The notes beneath the pieces were generated by a model. The model was not told the origin of the DNA and made no database searches. It saw only the letters and a program-made list of their open reading frames with translations. Source: Metallyticus violacea (taxonomy: Eukaryota > Arthropoda > Insecta > Mantodea > Metallyticidae). From it: a DNA stretch of 64,000 bases. A program made the position numbers and the translations under genes. Below are positions 11,721-23,119 of the stretch, one piece after another. Numbering within the stretch: position 1 is the stretch's first letter; each line of letters begins with the position of its first letter. The DNA is taken from positions 161,322,501 through 161,386,500 of the forward strand of contig CM060833.1 in NCBI GenBank assembly GCA_030762175.1. The letters run 5' to 3'.

Positions 11721-12397
11721 CACCAGAGAAGTGCTCAGAAAGAAATTTGCATAGGTGATGGATCTGTCTGAAGAAGAATCAAAGAGAACAACAAATATTT
11801 TCAGAACAAGAATGAATAAGAATGAATACGAGAATGAAAGAAATACTGGCATGAGAGGAAACAGCTTGCAAAAGAGAAAGTTGTGTGGTGTTAGCTCATA
11901 GTTGGCTGAAAAAATAATTATCATATTAATAATAATTTTAGAAGAAATTAAATAGCCCTTTTTTTTTTGCTTTTTTTTTCAGATCACTGCATTATTAAAA
12001 TGTCAGTAATTTTTGCAATATTAATTTTTTTTCTGCTAAAGTGAATCATAATTTTGATTTTATTAATATGAAGTAATCCTTTATTTTTTCCAAATGTCAC
12101 CATTATAATCCTCATAAAAACTGTGTTGTTGATATGGAGAGTTAGTGGAATATTTAGATATTTTTAATTTATTTTTAAAATTAGAACTCATTAAATATGC
12201 CTGGAATAGCAGATATGTATGTAACCTTAAAGGTTCACTCATTAATGCATTTAGTCAATGAAATCTCAAATGACTGTCCTTAAATACTTGTACTATATTT
12301 CAGCTTTATGGTACAAACTTGAATAAACATTAAAAATGTTAACATATAAAAAAATTGAGTCGAGATTGTAACATACACCACTAAAATTCAATGCAAT

Positions 12398-12428
12398 GGA
12401 AGACTAGTTTCCGGAGCCAGGAACCATG
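12398..12428 (-). ncRNA. Degenerate hammerhead-like motif, left arm
   Basis: The minus strand keeps GGAAACTAGTC and a hairpin-like TGGTTCCTGGCTCC, but the CTGANGA box is lost (GTTCATG). It is the mirror copy of the 12431-12464 motif. Confidence 0.4.
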
Positions 12429-12430
12429 AA

Positions 12431-12464
12431 CTGACAATAGGAGCAATGGCTCCTGAAACTAGTC
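12431..12464 (+). ncRNA. Hammerhead-ribozyme-like motif
   Basis: It reads CTGACAA, T, AGGAGC, loop AATG, GCTCCT, then GAAA, CTAG and TC. The 6-bp helix II is perfect and helix III is the self-complementary CTAG. The box has G to A at its conserved sixth base, which should reduce activity. Confidence 0.6.
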
Positions 12465-12689
12465 TTCCATTCTATTGAATTTTAGTGATGTGTATGTTTC
12501 AATCTCGACTCAATTTTTTTAATATGTTAACATTTGACATCACTGTTACAAAAGTTCACTATATTTTATACAATTAAAAATGTTAATTAAAACATATCTT
12601 TTAAAAAAGTAACTTATTTTAAAAAAATATGGAACTTTCTCAATAATCGTTTAAAACATGTTTAAATATTCCACTAATATAGAGGATTG

Positions 12690-13545
12690 CATAGTTGATT
12701 GGGAAGTTGCTATGGGAAACTTAAATAATAAAGAAAAAGAAAGAATCAGAATGAAATCAGAATAAGCTTTCAAAGAAATCAATAGAAAGAAATCACCAAT
12801 AACTAATATGTACAGAAACACAATAAGATCAATAAATGAAAAAGAGGTAGTGTATAGAAAGGCAGATAAAGGAAACAAAATAGTAATTCTGGGTGATGTT
12901 TCTAGAATGCAAGAGTTGCTTAGTAAAAACAAATTTGTTTAAATCAAATCAGATCCATTGAAAGAATGTAGTAAAACAGTGAATGATGCCATACAAATAT
13001 GCACAGTTATTCCAAACACAACTAAATACAAATTAAAACAGAATAATCCAGTAATAGCAAAGATATATGGTTTACCTAAAATTCACAAACCTGGAAAAAG
13101 TATGCGACCTATTATCAATAATATCAATACCCCATCATATCCGTTAGCAAAATGGTTGACTGATAAATTTAATATGTTTCCAAGTTTTCCTAGTAAAAGC
13201 ATAAAGAACTCATTTCAACTATAGAGAAGATTAAGAACATTAAGTTATTACCATCTGACACATTAATTTCTTTTGATGTAGCAGCATTATTTCTAAGTAT
13301 ACCAAAAGAAAAACTTTTACTTTATTTAGGTGAGTGGTTAATTGAGATTGGAATTAATGAGATACATAAAAAGGAATATATTAACCTCACAAAAATTTGC
13401 ATAAATCAATAATTTTTTACATTTAGATAAAAAATTTATAAGCAACAAACAGGATTTACTATGGATAGCCCTTTATCACCTTTTTTTGGCAAACCTCTTC
13501 ATCAGCAGATTTATATTCATAAAATAAAGTGATTTTAACATCATT
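12690..13545 (+). mobile_element. Penelope-like element reverse-transcriptase fragment
   Basis: The plus strand reads YRKADKGNKIVILGD near 12850-12900, then IAKIYGLPKIHKPGKSMRPI near 13050-13115 and PSYPLAKWL. After a frameshift it continues TLISFDVAALFLSIPKEKLL and a C-terminal block near 13440-13490 (TGFTMDSPLSPFF). These are the N-terminal box, the fingers, and RT motifs A and B of Penelope-like elements in the right order. The RT catalytic Asp of motif A (SFDV) is present, but frameshifts and stops disable the gene. The GIY-YIG part is absent. Confidence 0.85.
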
Positions 13546-13693
13546 TTAAACTTCTTTTATCATATTTTTTATCCCAACAATATTTCTTTTCTTCTTGCTA
13601 CAAATTTTGCACTGTTTCATACATTTAATATAATTATTTATCATTATAATTAATAACCAATATTTTTACATAAAAATCAAGGCAAACATTTTC

Positions 13694-13744
<51 letters not shown>
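13694..13744. repeat. (TAA)n microsatellite
   Basis: About 17 AAT/TAA units, just downstream of the PLE fragment. Confidence 0.95.
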
Positions 13745-13746
<2 letters not shown>

Positions 13747-13892
13747 TACTCATACATCCTATCTGTGTGTTCCTTTTAATTTGAAGTCAATTTTAAAATA
13801 TTTTTAATGTGTTATTTATTGTTGCTTTGATAGCATTTGTCTTTTCACAATTTCTGTAGATAGATGTGAATTCTGTAGGTGAAAGTCTGTGG

Positions 13893-14094
13893 TTATGAAT
13901 GGAATGAAATTAAATTAAATATGGCTCAACTTGGAGTCCTTGGCACTTTAAGCTATCTGGCATTCACTTTCTCAGGGTAAAGAAAAACTCAGATAAAAAA
14001 TCTTATTCAAACAGTTTGACCTACTGGGAATCAATTCCAGGACCTCTGTATTAGTAGTTTTAAATGCTACCACTAGATCACAGAGGTGGACTTT
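13893..14094 (-). mobile_element. tRNA-derived SINE, family C
   Basis: The minus strand starts CCTCTGTGATCTAGTGGTAG (A-box-like), followed about 30 bases later by GGAATTGATTCC (B box), then a short body ending near AAATTAAATTTC. One copy in the window. Confidence 0.6.
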
Positions 14095-14559
14095 TAAGTC
14101 GATTGATCCAGTATATGTTATATGCAGTATATAGTATTACCATAGAGATTCAAACTGCATATTGATAAAACCACATGATTTACAGCATTCCCAGTACCAT
14201 ATTCCTGAATTTCTTCTTCCTTATATGTAATGTGCCTGCTAAACCATTTTGGCTCATGCTGAGAACCTTATTCCTTGGACTTGTGTCAATCATGTTGTAT
14301 ATGCTCTAATTGCAATTTTAAGATCTCTGCTGCTGCCAAGTTTCTTTCTTCCAGTAATCTCTGATGTGGTCAAAATCATGTAGCTGTTATAGGAAGATAC
14401 TTCTGGGTTTAACTCATTAAGCTCCATTGCAAATCTTTACTTGAATTTGAAAATAGTTGAAGTTGTTTTGTTACATGTACTAGAGAATTCCCTTTATATC
14501 ATTTTAAGTATACCAGACAGACAGCTATGAAATTTTTTCCAATTGGAATTTGAAAAGGA

Positions 14560-14725
14560 ATATTAAAATGCTACAAGAAGTTTGAATAGAATTCGTTTTG
14601 GACTATATCTCCATGTACCACCAGAACTGGCTAGATGATGTTAACAGGATGAATATCACAAAAATTCCTAAGGCAGTGCTAGATTATCATCCATCTGGAA
14701 AAAGATTATTGGAATGTCCCATGAA
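14560..14725 (+). mobile_element. LINE open reading frame 3'-end fragment
   Basis: The plus strand reads MYHQNWLDDVNRMNITKIPK, then AVLDYHPSGKRLLECPMKR. This is the C-terminal tail typical of arthropod non-LTR polyproteins (NWLxHVxRM, YxPxGKRxxGRPxKR). It stops shortly after. Confidence 0.7.
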
Positions 14726-14729
14726 AAGA

Positions 14730-15328
14730 ATGAAAATCATTTAGATCATAATAGTGGTTTTAGGACTATAATTGTGAAGGAAATATTTATAATGAACTTT
14801 CTAGGCACCCTTGCTCAAAACCCTATTTTAAAGTTACCATGCCAATTTTTTTATGTGGTACCTACCATAACATTTAAAATGTCTATAATGAAAATGGCTA
14901 CTATTAATTTTCTAAAAGGAATTTACAAAAACAAAAAACAAACAAAGTAAAAATATTTGGTTGAACATTTCTAAATGTAAAAGAAAATATCAGTAGCTAT
15001 GAAAAAGTACAAGATATTCAATCTTGATCTCTGCCATTATTATTGGTTTGTCAATTAGTAATGTTATTAGTATGTGCAAGTATCACAATATGGATTTCTT
15101 GCTGGATCAAATTCATGCATATTACCAAGATAAATGTGTATATGTATGTAGTTGAAAGATTCATGTAGACTGTATCAAATCAATAACCAAATTTTCTTCA
15201 TTTTTCTTTTATTTCAATCTATAAAATCTGCAATGTTGTTTTTATATTCTTTACAGAACCGTTATCCTGCTACCTACAAATTAAACAACATTTACTATTT
15301 CAAGCTAATTTTGAATATGGAAACCCAC
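14730..15328. other. Intron sequence without recognised features
   Basis: The rest of the intron before exon 10. No named repeat or coding signal seen. Confidence 0.4.
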
Positions 15329-15514
15329 CTCATAGTAAGCAAGAAAACCTGCTGCACGTGTAAATTCCCCAGCTTGTCCAGGACCAGGTGCTCTAGCATT
15401 CAGTCCATTGGTAGATGCTTCTGCAAGGGTGAAAGACTGCCCATACAAAGGCATGCCCATAACTATCTTGCGACGTGGTACTCCTTCAGCAATCCAATAG
15501 TTTATTGAGTAATT
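15329..15514 (-). CDS. Cht10: Chitinase exon 10: GH18 barrel and insertion domain
   Basis: The exon has 186 bases in phase 0, between TTTTCATCTGTTGCAG and a GTGGGT donor. It reads NYSINYWIAEGVPRRKIVMG, then MPLYGQSFTLAEAS and GEFTRAAGFLAYYE. MGMPLYGQSF is the highly conserved strand of insect GH18 chitinases, and the following region with AGFLAYYE belongs to the alpha/beta insertion found in chitinase-like GH18 enzymes. The donor is not the consensus GTAAGT but gives the exact junction AYYE|ICDRV expected for the family. Confidence 0.93.
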
Positions 15515-17690
15515 CTGCAACAGATGAAAAATGTTTTAAATATTGCTAATATAATTCAGATTATAGCGAACATGTTTTCCACAGTGCAATACATTTTTTT
15601 TTCCCATGTTTTGTTATTTATTTAAAAAGAAGTTCATCTGTAGTTATTCTGTATTAAGTGTTTATACATTACATACTCTTGCATGTTTTTTATTATTTTT
15701 TAACACAGTAAAAATTTCCATTTGTATTTTTATAATGGAGTTGAAATGAATGCACTTAAATATTCACTTGTTAAATTAGACAGAAAGTCATCAGATAGAT
15801 TAGCTAGATAGTGGATATTTGGGAGAGTGGATAGACAGACAGGCAATATTTATGTGGGCTACTAGACAGATAAACTATGATAAACCCCCCAAAATAAGAA
15901 ACAAAACAAAGATGTCATTGCAATATTAGGGATAGGTCTAAGAACTGTTTCCAGTTTTTAATGAACCAGATAAATCTCTCTAGACTCTGACAAAACAGTG
16001 GAATATATGGTGATGTAATCAGCACCTATATAGAGACAAAATTTATAAGGCAACGCTTCAATTTATAACACTCTTGTTATCAACTACATGTCATAACAAA
16101 CAAGACCTATGAATTTAATTAATGATGTACTACATAGTTTTTAGGGTGGTTTTTACAATGGTACACCACCAAAAGAGTCAATTTTTATAGAGTATGTACA
16201 ATAAATCTAGAGAATATTACATAAGATTTTTTTCAGGCAAATAAGATTTTTTTCAGGTAAGTAAAACCTTTGATTTCATTATTATTAATTTAAGTTAAAC
16301 CTTATAAATTATTAATGTTTTCAAAGCAAGGGCTCAGATGGGATTATTCAAACTATTAATAACTCTAAACAGAAGTTAGAGATTTTACTCACATATCTGC
16401 CTGTATGTAGATGCTTCATAGTGATTAACTATCTGTGGCATGATTTTCATATTTATGATGGAATTTTTGTTATTCCTACCTATTCTAATCTTAGGGAACT
16501 GTGCTATGGTGGTGATGGTGGTAGTGGTGGCAATCTAGCCTGTGAAAGAGAAGAGAAGCTCTTTTTCCACCAAGAGCTCCAAGGAGCAATACATATATTT
16601 TTTGTATTGAGAAGAGCAGTTCATTCAAAGCTATCAAAAGCTGCAGAAATGTTTTTATTTTATTTTTTAATTCATCTTCCAAATTAACTTCATCTCCTTT
16701 ATTCCTCTTGTTACTGCACATCAAGAAAGATTAGCATTTACAAATGAATATGTACCCTGATTTATAAAAGAAGATATTTTTCTTAAAGTCTGCAGTGCCA
16801 TGGAGCATTACTATCATAATTTAGGTAACCTACTTATAGGGAGATCCAGCAAATCAATACATTGTGGTTTATAAAGAAAATGTCTTCTTATGCAAAGGAG
16901 GATTTTGTAACAAATACAGCTGTGAAGGGTCTAAATGCATAAGGAAAAGCCTAAGAATTTTCCATTTTATGATCAATATAGACAATGACAACTAATTTCA
17001 TATCAATAAGATAGAATAAGTCCTTTGGTGGCCTAACATAGACCATCTATATTATACAGTGATTCTTACAGAACTGAACCTAAAGCTTTTGTTATAAATC
17101 TTAAACAAACAAATGGAAAATGGATACAGTTAGGAGGGATAAATAATAACCTACATGCAAATATAAAGAAACAAAGTTATTTTTTGCATGATTTAGCATA
17201 TCATTCATAGTTTTCTGATATTGTTATATAAACCAGTAGGTTCCTATTTTTCAAAATATAGTGATAAAATTTATTACAATTGAAAATTTTCATGTTATAC
17301 TGTAATAACAAAATTTCTTTAATCAATGATATGTTTAATCTATTACATTCATCAGGACAATGAGTGTTCATGATGAAAAAATATACCCTCTTCATGATAA
17401 CATTATCACAAAGAATACAACAATAAAACAACTAATGTCAGTAACAAAATCACTCTGGAAATTTGCATGTTTGAAAAAGCAACAGTCATTTTGCATATAT
17501 ATACAAACAGGGTAAAGTAAGTAATTTTAGTTCCCTAAAAATATCTCTATAAGATTCAGTTTTTTTCAAATTACTTAAATATTGCATAGCCTTTTTTTGC
17601 AACATCTGTATATGTGATCATAAAGTTTGCTTTCTATGCATCATTGTTTTGTGGTCACAAATAATTCTGAAATTACTTCATTGTTTGGTA
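15515..17690. other. Intron sequence without recognised features
   Basis: The intron between exons 10 and 9 up to the mariner copy. It is AT-rich with short duplicated words (AAATAAGATTTTTTTCAGG at 16220-16260), but no gene or element is recognised. Confidence 0.4.
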
Positions 17691-17699
17691 GTTATTTAA

Positions 17700-18770
17700 A
17701 CAAAGCATTTCAAATGACAGTGAAAAATGGATAAGAAGGAAATTCCTGAAAGCATTAAATTATTTTTTCTGGAAGGAAATTCATGAGAGAATTTTGCCTA
17801 CACTGGGTGATGCAAGTCCTTTTAGGAAACTGTTCAACTAAGGCAAATGAGTTAAAATGTAATAAAGTATCAAAGATGCACTACATGTGGAGCTCCAAAA
17901 TCAGCTGTAAGGCCAGAAATCATTGATAAAGCCCATGATATTGTTTTAGTTGGCAGATGAGTGCAATTGCGCAAATTAGCAGAGGCCATAGTCATCTTAA
18001 CTAGCAGGTTCACCTTATTTTACATGATGAATTATAAATGAAAAAATTGTATATGATAAGTGCTTCATTTGTTCACTGTGGAGCAAAAGAAAAATCACTT
18101 GTGAACATTGCCAAATGTTTGGAAATGTTGAAGAAGTATCCAACTGATCTTTTACAGTGTTTTATGATTGTGAAATGCAAATTCATTTACAATGTATCTT
18201 AAACTAAACAGCTGTCTAAACAGTGGGCTGCACAAGGGTAACCAGCTCCAAAAAGGCAATGTGTTCCATCTGTTAGAAAGATGATAACTTTAGTTTTTGG
18301 GATGCAAAAGTAATTCTCTTGATTGTCTACTTGGAGAAGAGGAAAATCATTACTGGAGAATATTTTGCATCATTTTTGAAGAGACTGAAGACAGCAGTCA
18401 AGGAAAAGTGTTTGGGAATGGCTAAAAAGATGGTATTATTTCACTATGTTAATATTCCAGTGAATTGAGACTGTGTCACTCTGGACAAGTGACTAAACTA
18501 TGATTTGAAATGCTTCTGCATCCACCCTATTTACCTGATCTTACTCTCTTGGATTACCATCTGTTCCCAAAACTGAAAACTTTCCTGGCTGAACACAAAT
18601 TTAAGTAAAATAAAGAAGTGATACAGAAGGTAAACAAGTATTTTGAGGGCCTCAAAGAAACCCACTTCCACAGGGAATCACAAACCAGGAGCAACACTGG
18701 AGCAAAAAGGAGAGAGCTATATTGAAATATAAACTACATTACAAGATTGAACTTGCTCTCTTCAATATCT
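17700..18770 (+). mobile_element. Mariner transposase pseudogene (M4, irritans-like)
   Basis: Nearly the full length of a mariner transposase can be followed through stops and frameshifts. It reads GRPKSAVRPEII-DKAHDIVL with RKLAEAIV (paired helix-turn-helix region), then a HLFTVEQKKNHL block and CLEMLKKYPTDLLQCFMI. Further on are IYLEKRKIITGEYFASFLKR and LKTAVKEK, then MVLFHYVNIPVN (second Asp block, HQDNAPAH-like). It ends with HPPYLPDLTLLDYHLFPKLK, TFLAEHKF and a final EKGESYIEI. Both catalytic blocks are damaged. It lies in the intron between exons 10 and 9. Confidence 0.85.
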
Positions 18771-18925
18771 ACATAAATTATTTATCAAGCCAAAGTCATG
18801 CATTATATTTGTATATCCATCCATTTAATAAGGAATACTATTTAAAATATATTCTCCACAGAAATTAAAAAATATTAAAATAGATAGTTTAAAATTCAAC
18901 ATAAAATGCTATTTGTAGCACTTAC

Positions 18926-19068
18926 AGCATTAAAGAAATAAAAGTCATCATCAGGATGAAAGTACAGTGGGGCAACATGCCCCGTCTTTTTGTCCCATTG
19001 GCCATGGAAGTCGTATGTCATTACTGCAACCCAATCCAGATTCTCACCGAGTGCCTTAACATCATACC
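18926..19068 (-). CDS. Cht10: Chitinase exon 9: GH18 motif III
   Basis: The acceptor TTCCTCAG precedes GG, and the frame reads GYDVKALGENLDWVAVMTYD followed by FHGQWDKKTGHVAP and ends YFFNA. The donor is GTAAGT in phase 0. MTYDFHG is conserved region III of GH18 chitinases (MxYDxxG), whose Tyr and Asp line the -1 subsite. The Trp in GQWD is a usual substrate contact. The exon has 143 bases. The homologous exon of the second GH18 domain is expected just beyond position 1. Confidence 0.94.
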
Positions 19069-19842
19069 CTGAGGAATAAAATAAATATTGCATTAGGATA
19101 TTATTTTCAAAACCAAATATATGAACAGCTCAGTCATTTTATGAATGAATAATACAGAATAAATGCACAGAAAAGAAGATTTGTGCCCAATGCTAATTGC
19201 AAAATAACCACTTTGTACATTTACATTCACTTCTCCTATAAGTATTTTCATTAAATTTTCAGTCATTCAAATCTCTAGGTATTTCCTATTAATAACAGTT
19301 TATGTTGCAGCTTTTCTTGCTGAAGTCTACGTCAGGCATAGCTTAGCAAACTTATTATAGGTACATTTTGACTAATAAAGTACAAAATATTATGATCTAA
19401 ATCCTCAGTGTTGGTTAATATAAGTACCTATATTTAGCACAAAAAGCTGAATTTCTGCTATATGTATGTGTATAGTAGATATGAAAATTAAATCAGTCAA
19501 GTACAGAGAGCGAATGAAGCTGGTACTTGCTTTAAAGATTTTCATGCCTTTATTTAGTTGCTTTGTCAAATGTATGCTAAATGACTTGACACAAGTGAAA
19601 ATGTCCAAGTAACTTAACTAATAATGATATATCTGTATTAAATATAAAATTATACATGGAAAACACTATATACCTGTAATTTTCATGCAATGATAAGTCT
19701 TGTATCTTAACCATACAAGCCTGCCAAAATCAAGCTTGATAGCCAAGCAAACAAACACAGTGATTAAAGCTGATCATTTATTCTTAATTAGCTAGTGAGT
19801 CGATTTAATACTCTTATGCTTCACTTACCATTGAGTTATACA

Positions 19843-19877
19843 GAGCATGTTTCACAGGCTGTTGCCTGCAACATCAG
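19843..19877 (-). ncRNA. Hammerhead-ribozyme-like motif
   Basis: The minus strand reads CTGATGT, T, GCAGGC, loop AACA, GCCTGT, then GAAAC, ATG and CTC. Only the last base of the box and the TC site differ from consensus. It is followed by GGTAAGTGAAGCATAAGAG, the tail found after other copies. Confidence 0.65.
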
Positions 19878-19879
19878 CT

Positions 19880-20460
19880 GTGAGTTGATAATTGCTTCAC
19901 TGTATTAGTTCCAACGTGAAACTAATTTTAAATTTAAAATGTGATAACTTTATTATGAATCTACAGTTCATTCCTCCTTGTTACATTTAATTTTTATGTT
20001 TAATATAGCTCTTAATAAACTGTCTTAAATTGTTTAACAGTGGATGTGAATGAGGAACCAAAAAATATGTCATTAGTAAATCTCCAGTAAGTGAACCATT
20101 AAAGAGTACATTTAAATAGTTTGACTCAGTAGAGATTATTAATGCATGCTTCACTGTGTTAGATTCCAAATTTAATTCATATTGAGATACTAGCTTTTTC
20201 TTTAAATGATGTACAATATTATATTATTCCCACTATTTGCAGACTGTCTCTCATAACATTTCTTTTAGCAAACCGTCACATGCAAACATCAGCTCATGTT
20301 CAATTAACATTTCTAGTTATCATACTTAGTGTTATCCATGTTGATTTGTATGCTTGCATTTCAGTGTTTTGTTAGTGTTCTATTTAAATTGGGTTAAAAT
20401 ATAACTTATTGCTGAAACAATCATAAAACAGATATTATTACATAAAAGTCAAACTGTGCC
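19880..20460. other. Sequence between two outward-facing hammerhead-like motifs
   Basis: AT-rich. It includes words such as TTTGACTCAG and GCTTCACTGT that recur in PLE tails, so it may be the decayed interior of an inverted PLE pair. No reading frame is recognisable. Confidence 0.35.
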
Positions 20461-20463
20461 ATG

Positions 20464-20497
20464 CTGATGGTGAAGGCAACAGCTTTCAAAACATGTC
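20464..20497 (+). ncRNA. Hammerhead-ribozyme-like motif
   Basis: It reads CTGATGG, T, GAAGGC, loop AACA, GCTTTC, then AAAAC, ATG and TC, followed by TAAGTAAGTGGA. It has the same layout and tetraloop as the copy at 19843 but lies in the opposite orientation. The GAAA box has become AAAA. Confidence 0.55.
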
Positions 20498-20499
20498 TA

Positions 20500-22083
20500 A
20501 GTAAGTGGAACAAACTAGTGAAATAAAAGTGAATTCCTCATAAATAATTTGTTATATGATCATTATTGCTGAAATAATATTAGCAAAACATACATTCAAC
20601 TATGCTAAGAGTGTAGCTAAGAGGTCTAACTAGCTAATTCAGCAGCAATCAATATATAGACAGTTATGAATTGCTCTCCATTAATAGATTTTTATTCCCA
20701 TTTTTGAGTGCTAAATAAAAGCTTTATCAGCACTTATGAATAACACAACTGAAGCATTAAATTATTTTAATTGTTTCTACTTTATAGGAAAATAGCCAAA
20801 TGCTATTTAATTACTGAACATAATTAAAAATATAAGAAATATAATATAATCAGGCCCAGACAGTGTTTTAATATTTTATTTAAAGAAATATTTGCATATT
20901 TAGTCAAACCATAATGTTATATGATAAATTTATCAATTAATGAATTTCATTTTCCAGAATAATTTAAGACTGCAAAAATAAAACCCATTAAAATATAGAC
21001 CAAAGAAAGTAATTGTTTGGCATGAAACTGTATGTTGTATGTATGTGATAAATTGCAGTGAAGCCTATAGTGAAGAAATGCAAGTCTTTGAAAAAATATT
21101 CCAAGTTTTTGTAAGCATAGTATTGCAACATGATTCTGTAAGAAATTATAAATGGTGTATTTGGTGTTAAAAGTGACAAGTGGCTTCAATGAAGTCTTTG
21201 TAGCAGGTCTTTGCAGTAACATATGCTTCACATTTAAAAATATCTCCTGCATGGATAGCAATAATAATATAAATCACTCCTAACAATGCAGTCATACATC
21301 CTACAATAATGTATTCAACATGTTCACACTAACTCCCTTTATTTACATAAGACTAGGACATATTTCAGAAGCCCCCACTTCCATTATCTGCTGTAAACCC
21401 ACTACTCAAATTGGTGGCCATTTTTCTATCATAAAAAAAGGTAGGTCCTTGTCTCAAGTTTGCTTCCATTTTATTAACTCTCTCAAAAGCATTCTTTTCC
21501 ATTTATGGCAGTCTTTATTGCATCATATATTTTTATTATTCAGTAAGTTAATATTCTTCACCCTACTTCAGCTCTTTTAAAGTTGATTGAATTTCTTAAT
21601 TGCTCTCACGCTACCTCCCTTGGTCAAAAATGCATGTACATTCCTTATTTATTTTATTTTCTCTTCTAGAATTTAATTCTTCACAAAATTTCTTGGATCA
21701 TTCCTCATTCCATACAAAGGATACAAATTCCTTTTCCCTATCAAACCAACTCACATTCAAATTCTCTTCATATTTCTTAAACATTGCTCTTAATGGAAAG
21801 TAGCTACTCCTACATACCATTATAAATACCTCAAAGTCCACAAGATGTGAATTTAATGCTAATGAGTATAATATGTAATATATTATACTGTGCCTACTCT
21901 TGTTAGTAAATGTAAATTCCCCAGGTTTATACTTTTCTCTTGTTCCATTGTACATAATTAAGCTATACTCCTCAAAGAATTCTGTTAATGAATAATGATA
22001 TAATACATTCATTGATGTTATTACAATTGCATTGAAGGGACTCTTACTACCCTGTCAATTATACAAACATACCAGCAACTCAC
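20500..22083. other. Intron sequence without recognised features
   Basis: The remaining part of the intron between exons 9 and 8. Several medium ORFs occur on both strands, but none shows a domain and I treat them as chance. Confidence 0.4.
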
Positions 22084-22219
22084 CAGCATCAATAACAGTC
22101 TTGCTGGGTGAAACTGCTGCTGATAAGAGTAGGCCTTTAGGGTTAAATGCCTCCCGCAACTCTCTAACTAGTGAAGCAAAGGAAGACTTGTCAGAGTCCG
22201 GCCCTTTCTTGCAGTCCAC
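22084..22219 (-). CDS. Cht10: Chitinase exon 8: GH18 core
   Basis: The exon has 136 bases between TTGACAG and GTGAGT. It reads VDCKKGPDSDKSSFASLVRE, then LREAFNPKGLLLSAAVSPSK and TVIDAG. The segment covers the helix after the catalytic loop and the next barrel strand (LLLSAAVSP). The Cys in VDC normally pairs with the Cys of KCWQ at the end of exon 7. It is homologous to exon 16 of the second domain, with identical length and phase. Confidence 0.94.
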
Positions 22220-22539
22220 CTGTCAAAATGTGCATTAAAACATGTTTAAATAAAGTGGCATTTCTTCAGCACTTGAAGAAGAAGAAACTACACTATCATT
22301 AACCTATCACAGATTTTATTTCTTTATTCATATACTCTTTCCATTGGGTACTTATATTTTTTTAAAAATACACCCTATGCAATTGCAGTTTTTTATTTGA
22401 TACAGAAGCTTAAAAAAAATTGGCTACAGTAACTTTATAACTATAATATAATATCCAATTTCTCTATGTATTTTTAACATTTTATTGCAAACGTCTCAAA
22501 ATATGTATCAGTAATTCAATTTATTGTAACTGATTTTTT

Positions 22540-22826
22540 TTATTTGTTTATTTAAGGACGCTTCTTAACATCTCAGGTCATCAGCGCCCCATTCTATTTA
22601 GGGCATGAAACGGCCGATAAATTTTGCTCAGAGGCTCTTCTTTCAGGCTTGAGGTTCTTTATCGTGCCGTAAATGTATGACACGGGACCCACAGCTTTAC
22701 TTCCCTTCTGAAGAAAGCCATACTTAGGATTTTTACGCCCGAAAAAATCCATCGATCCTGGCCGGGTTCGAACCCACGACCTTGGGTTTAGAAGGCGAGT
22801 ATGGTTACCACTACACCACCAGGTCT
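22540..22826 (-). mobile_element. tRNA-derived SINE, family A, best-preserved copy
   Basis: The minus strand begins CCTGGTGGTGTAGTGGTAAC (A box), then CATACTCGCCTTCTAAACCC and a B box GGTTCGAACCC. The anticodon position reads TCT in a 7-base loop, so an Arg tRNA may be the source. The body follows (CCTGAAAGAAGAGCC, then GCATGAAACGGCC-type words on the plus strand) and ends in a TTTATTTG-like tail. At least three other copies lie in the window. Confidence 0.85.
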
Positions 22827-23056
22827 GACATTTATTGTAGCTGCACAGATTACAAAATTCATGAAAAATGAAACATTCATATGCTTGCCATCTTGTGATA
22901 GCTATGCAAACTACAAGAATAAAAATGCTGTGATATTTAATTGCTTTCATAGGTTTTAAAAAAGTACCCTCAGTTTTACCTGGCTTCTCTCTCACTCTCT
23001 TTTACTATTTTTCATTGCAAGATATGTTAAGTGCTGAAGTTTATGCTTTACAATTG

Positions 23057-23058
<2 letters not shown>

Positions 23059-23106
<48 letters not shown>

Positions 23107-23117
23107 CGACGACGACA
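23059..23117. repeat. (GAT)n/(GAC)n microsatellite
   Basis: About 16 GAT units passing into four GAC units. The complement gives a false poly-His frame. Confidence 0.95.
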
Positions 23118-23119
23118 AG

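Larger units (their letters stand above)
12335..12534. repeat. Palindromic PLE terminal repeat with hammerhead-like core
   Basis: Two arms of about 95 bp meet near 12434. The arms share AATGTTAACATAT, TTGAGTCGAGATTG, CACTAAAATTCAATG and GGAAGACTAGTTTC words in inverted order. It sits about 150-350 bp upstream of the PLE reverse-transcriptase fragment on the same strand, so it may be that element's terminal repeat. Confidence 0.75.

Noticed and set aside
11637..11924. A 95-codon minus-strand frame with poly-Tyr and poly-Cys
   Set aside because: It is produced by the TAA/CAA microsatellite.
22750..22826. tRNA-Arg(TCT)-like sequence as a functional tRNA gene
   Set aside because: A and B boxes and anticodon loop are present, but the acceptor stem does not close and the sequence continues into a SINE body shared with other copies.
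22594..22995. A 133-codon minus-strand frame
   Set aside because: It runs through a SINE and its tRNA-like head; no protein similarity.
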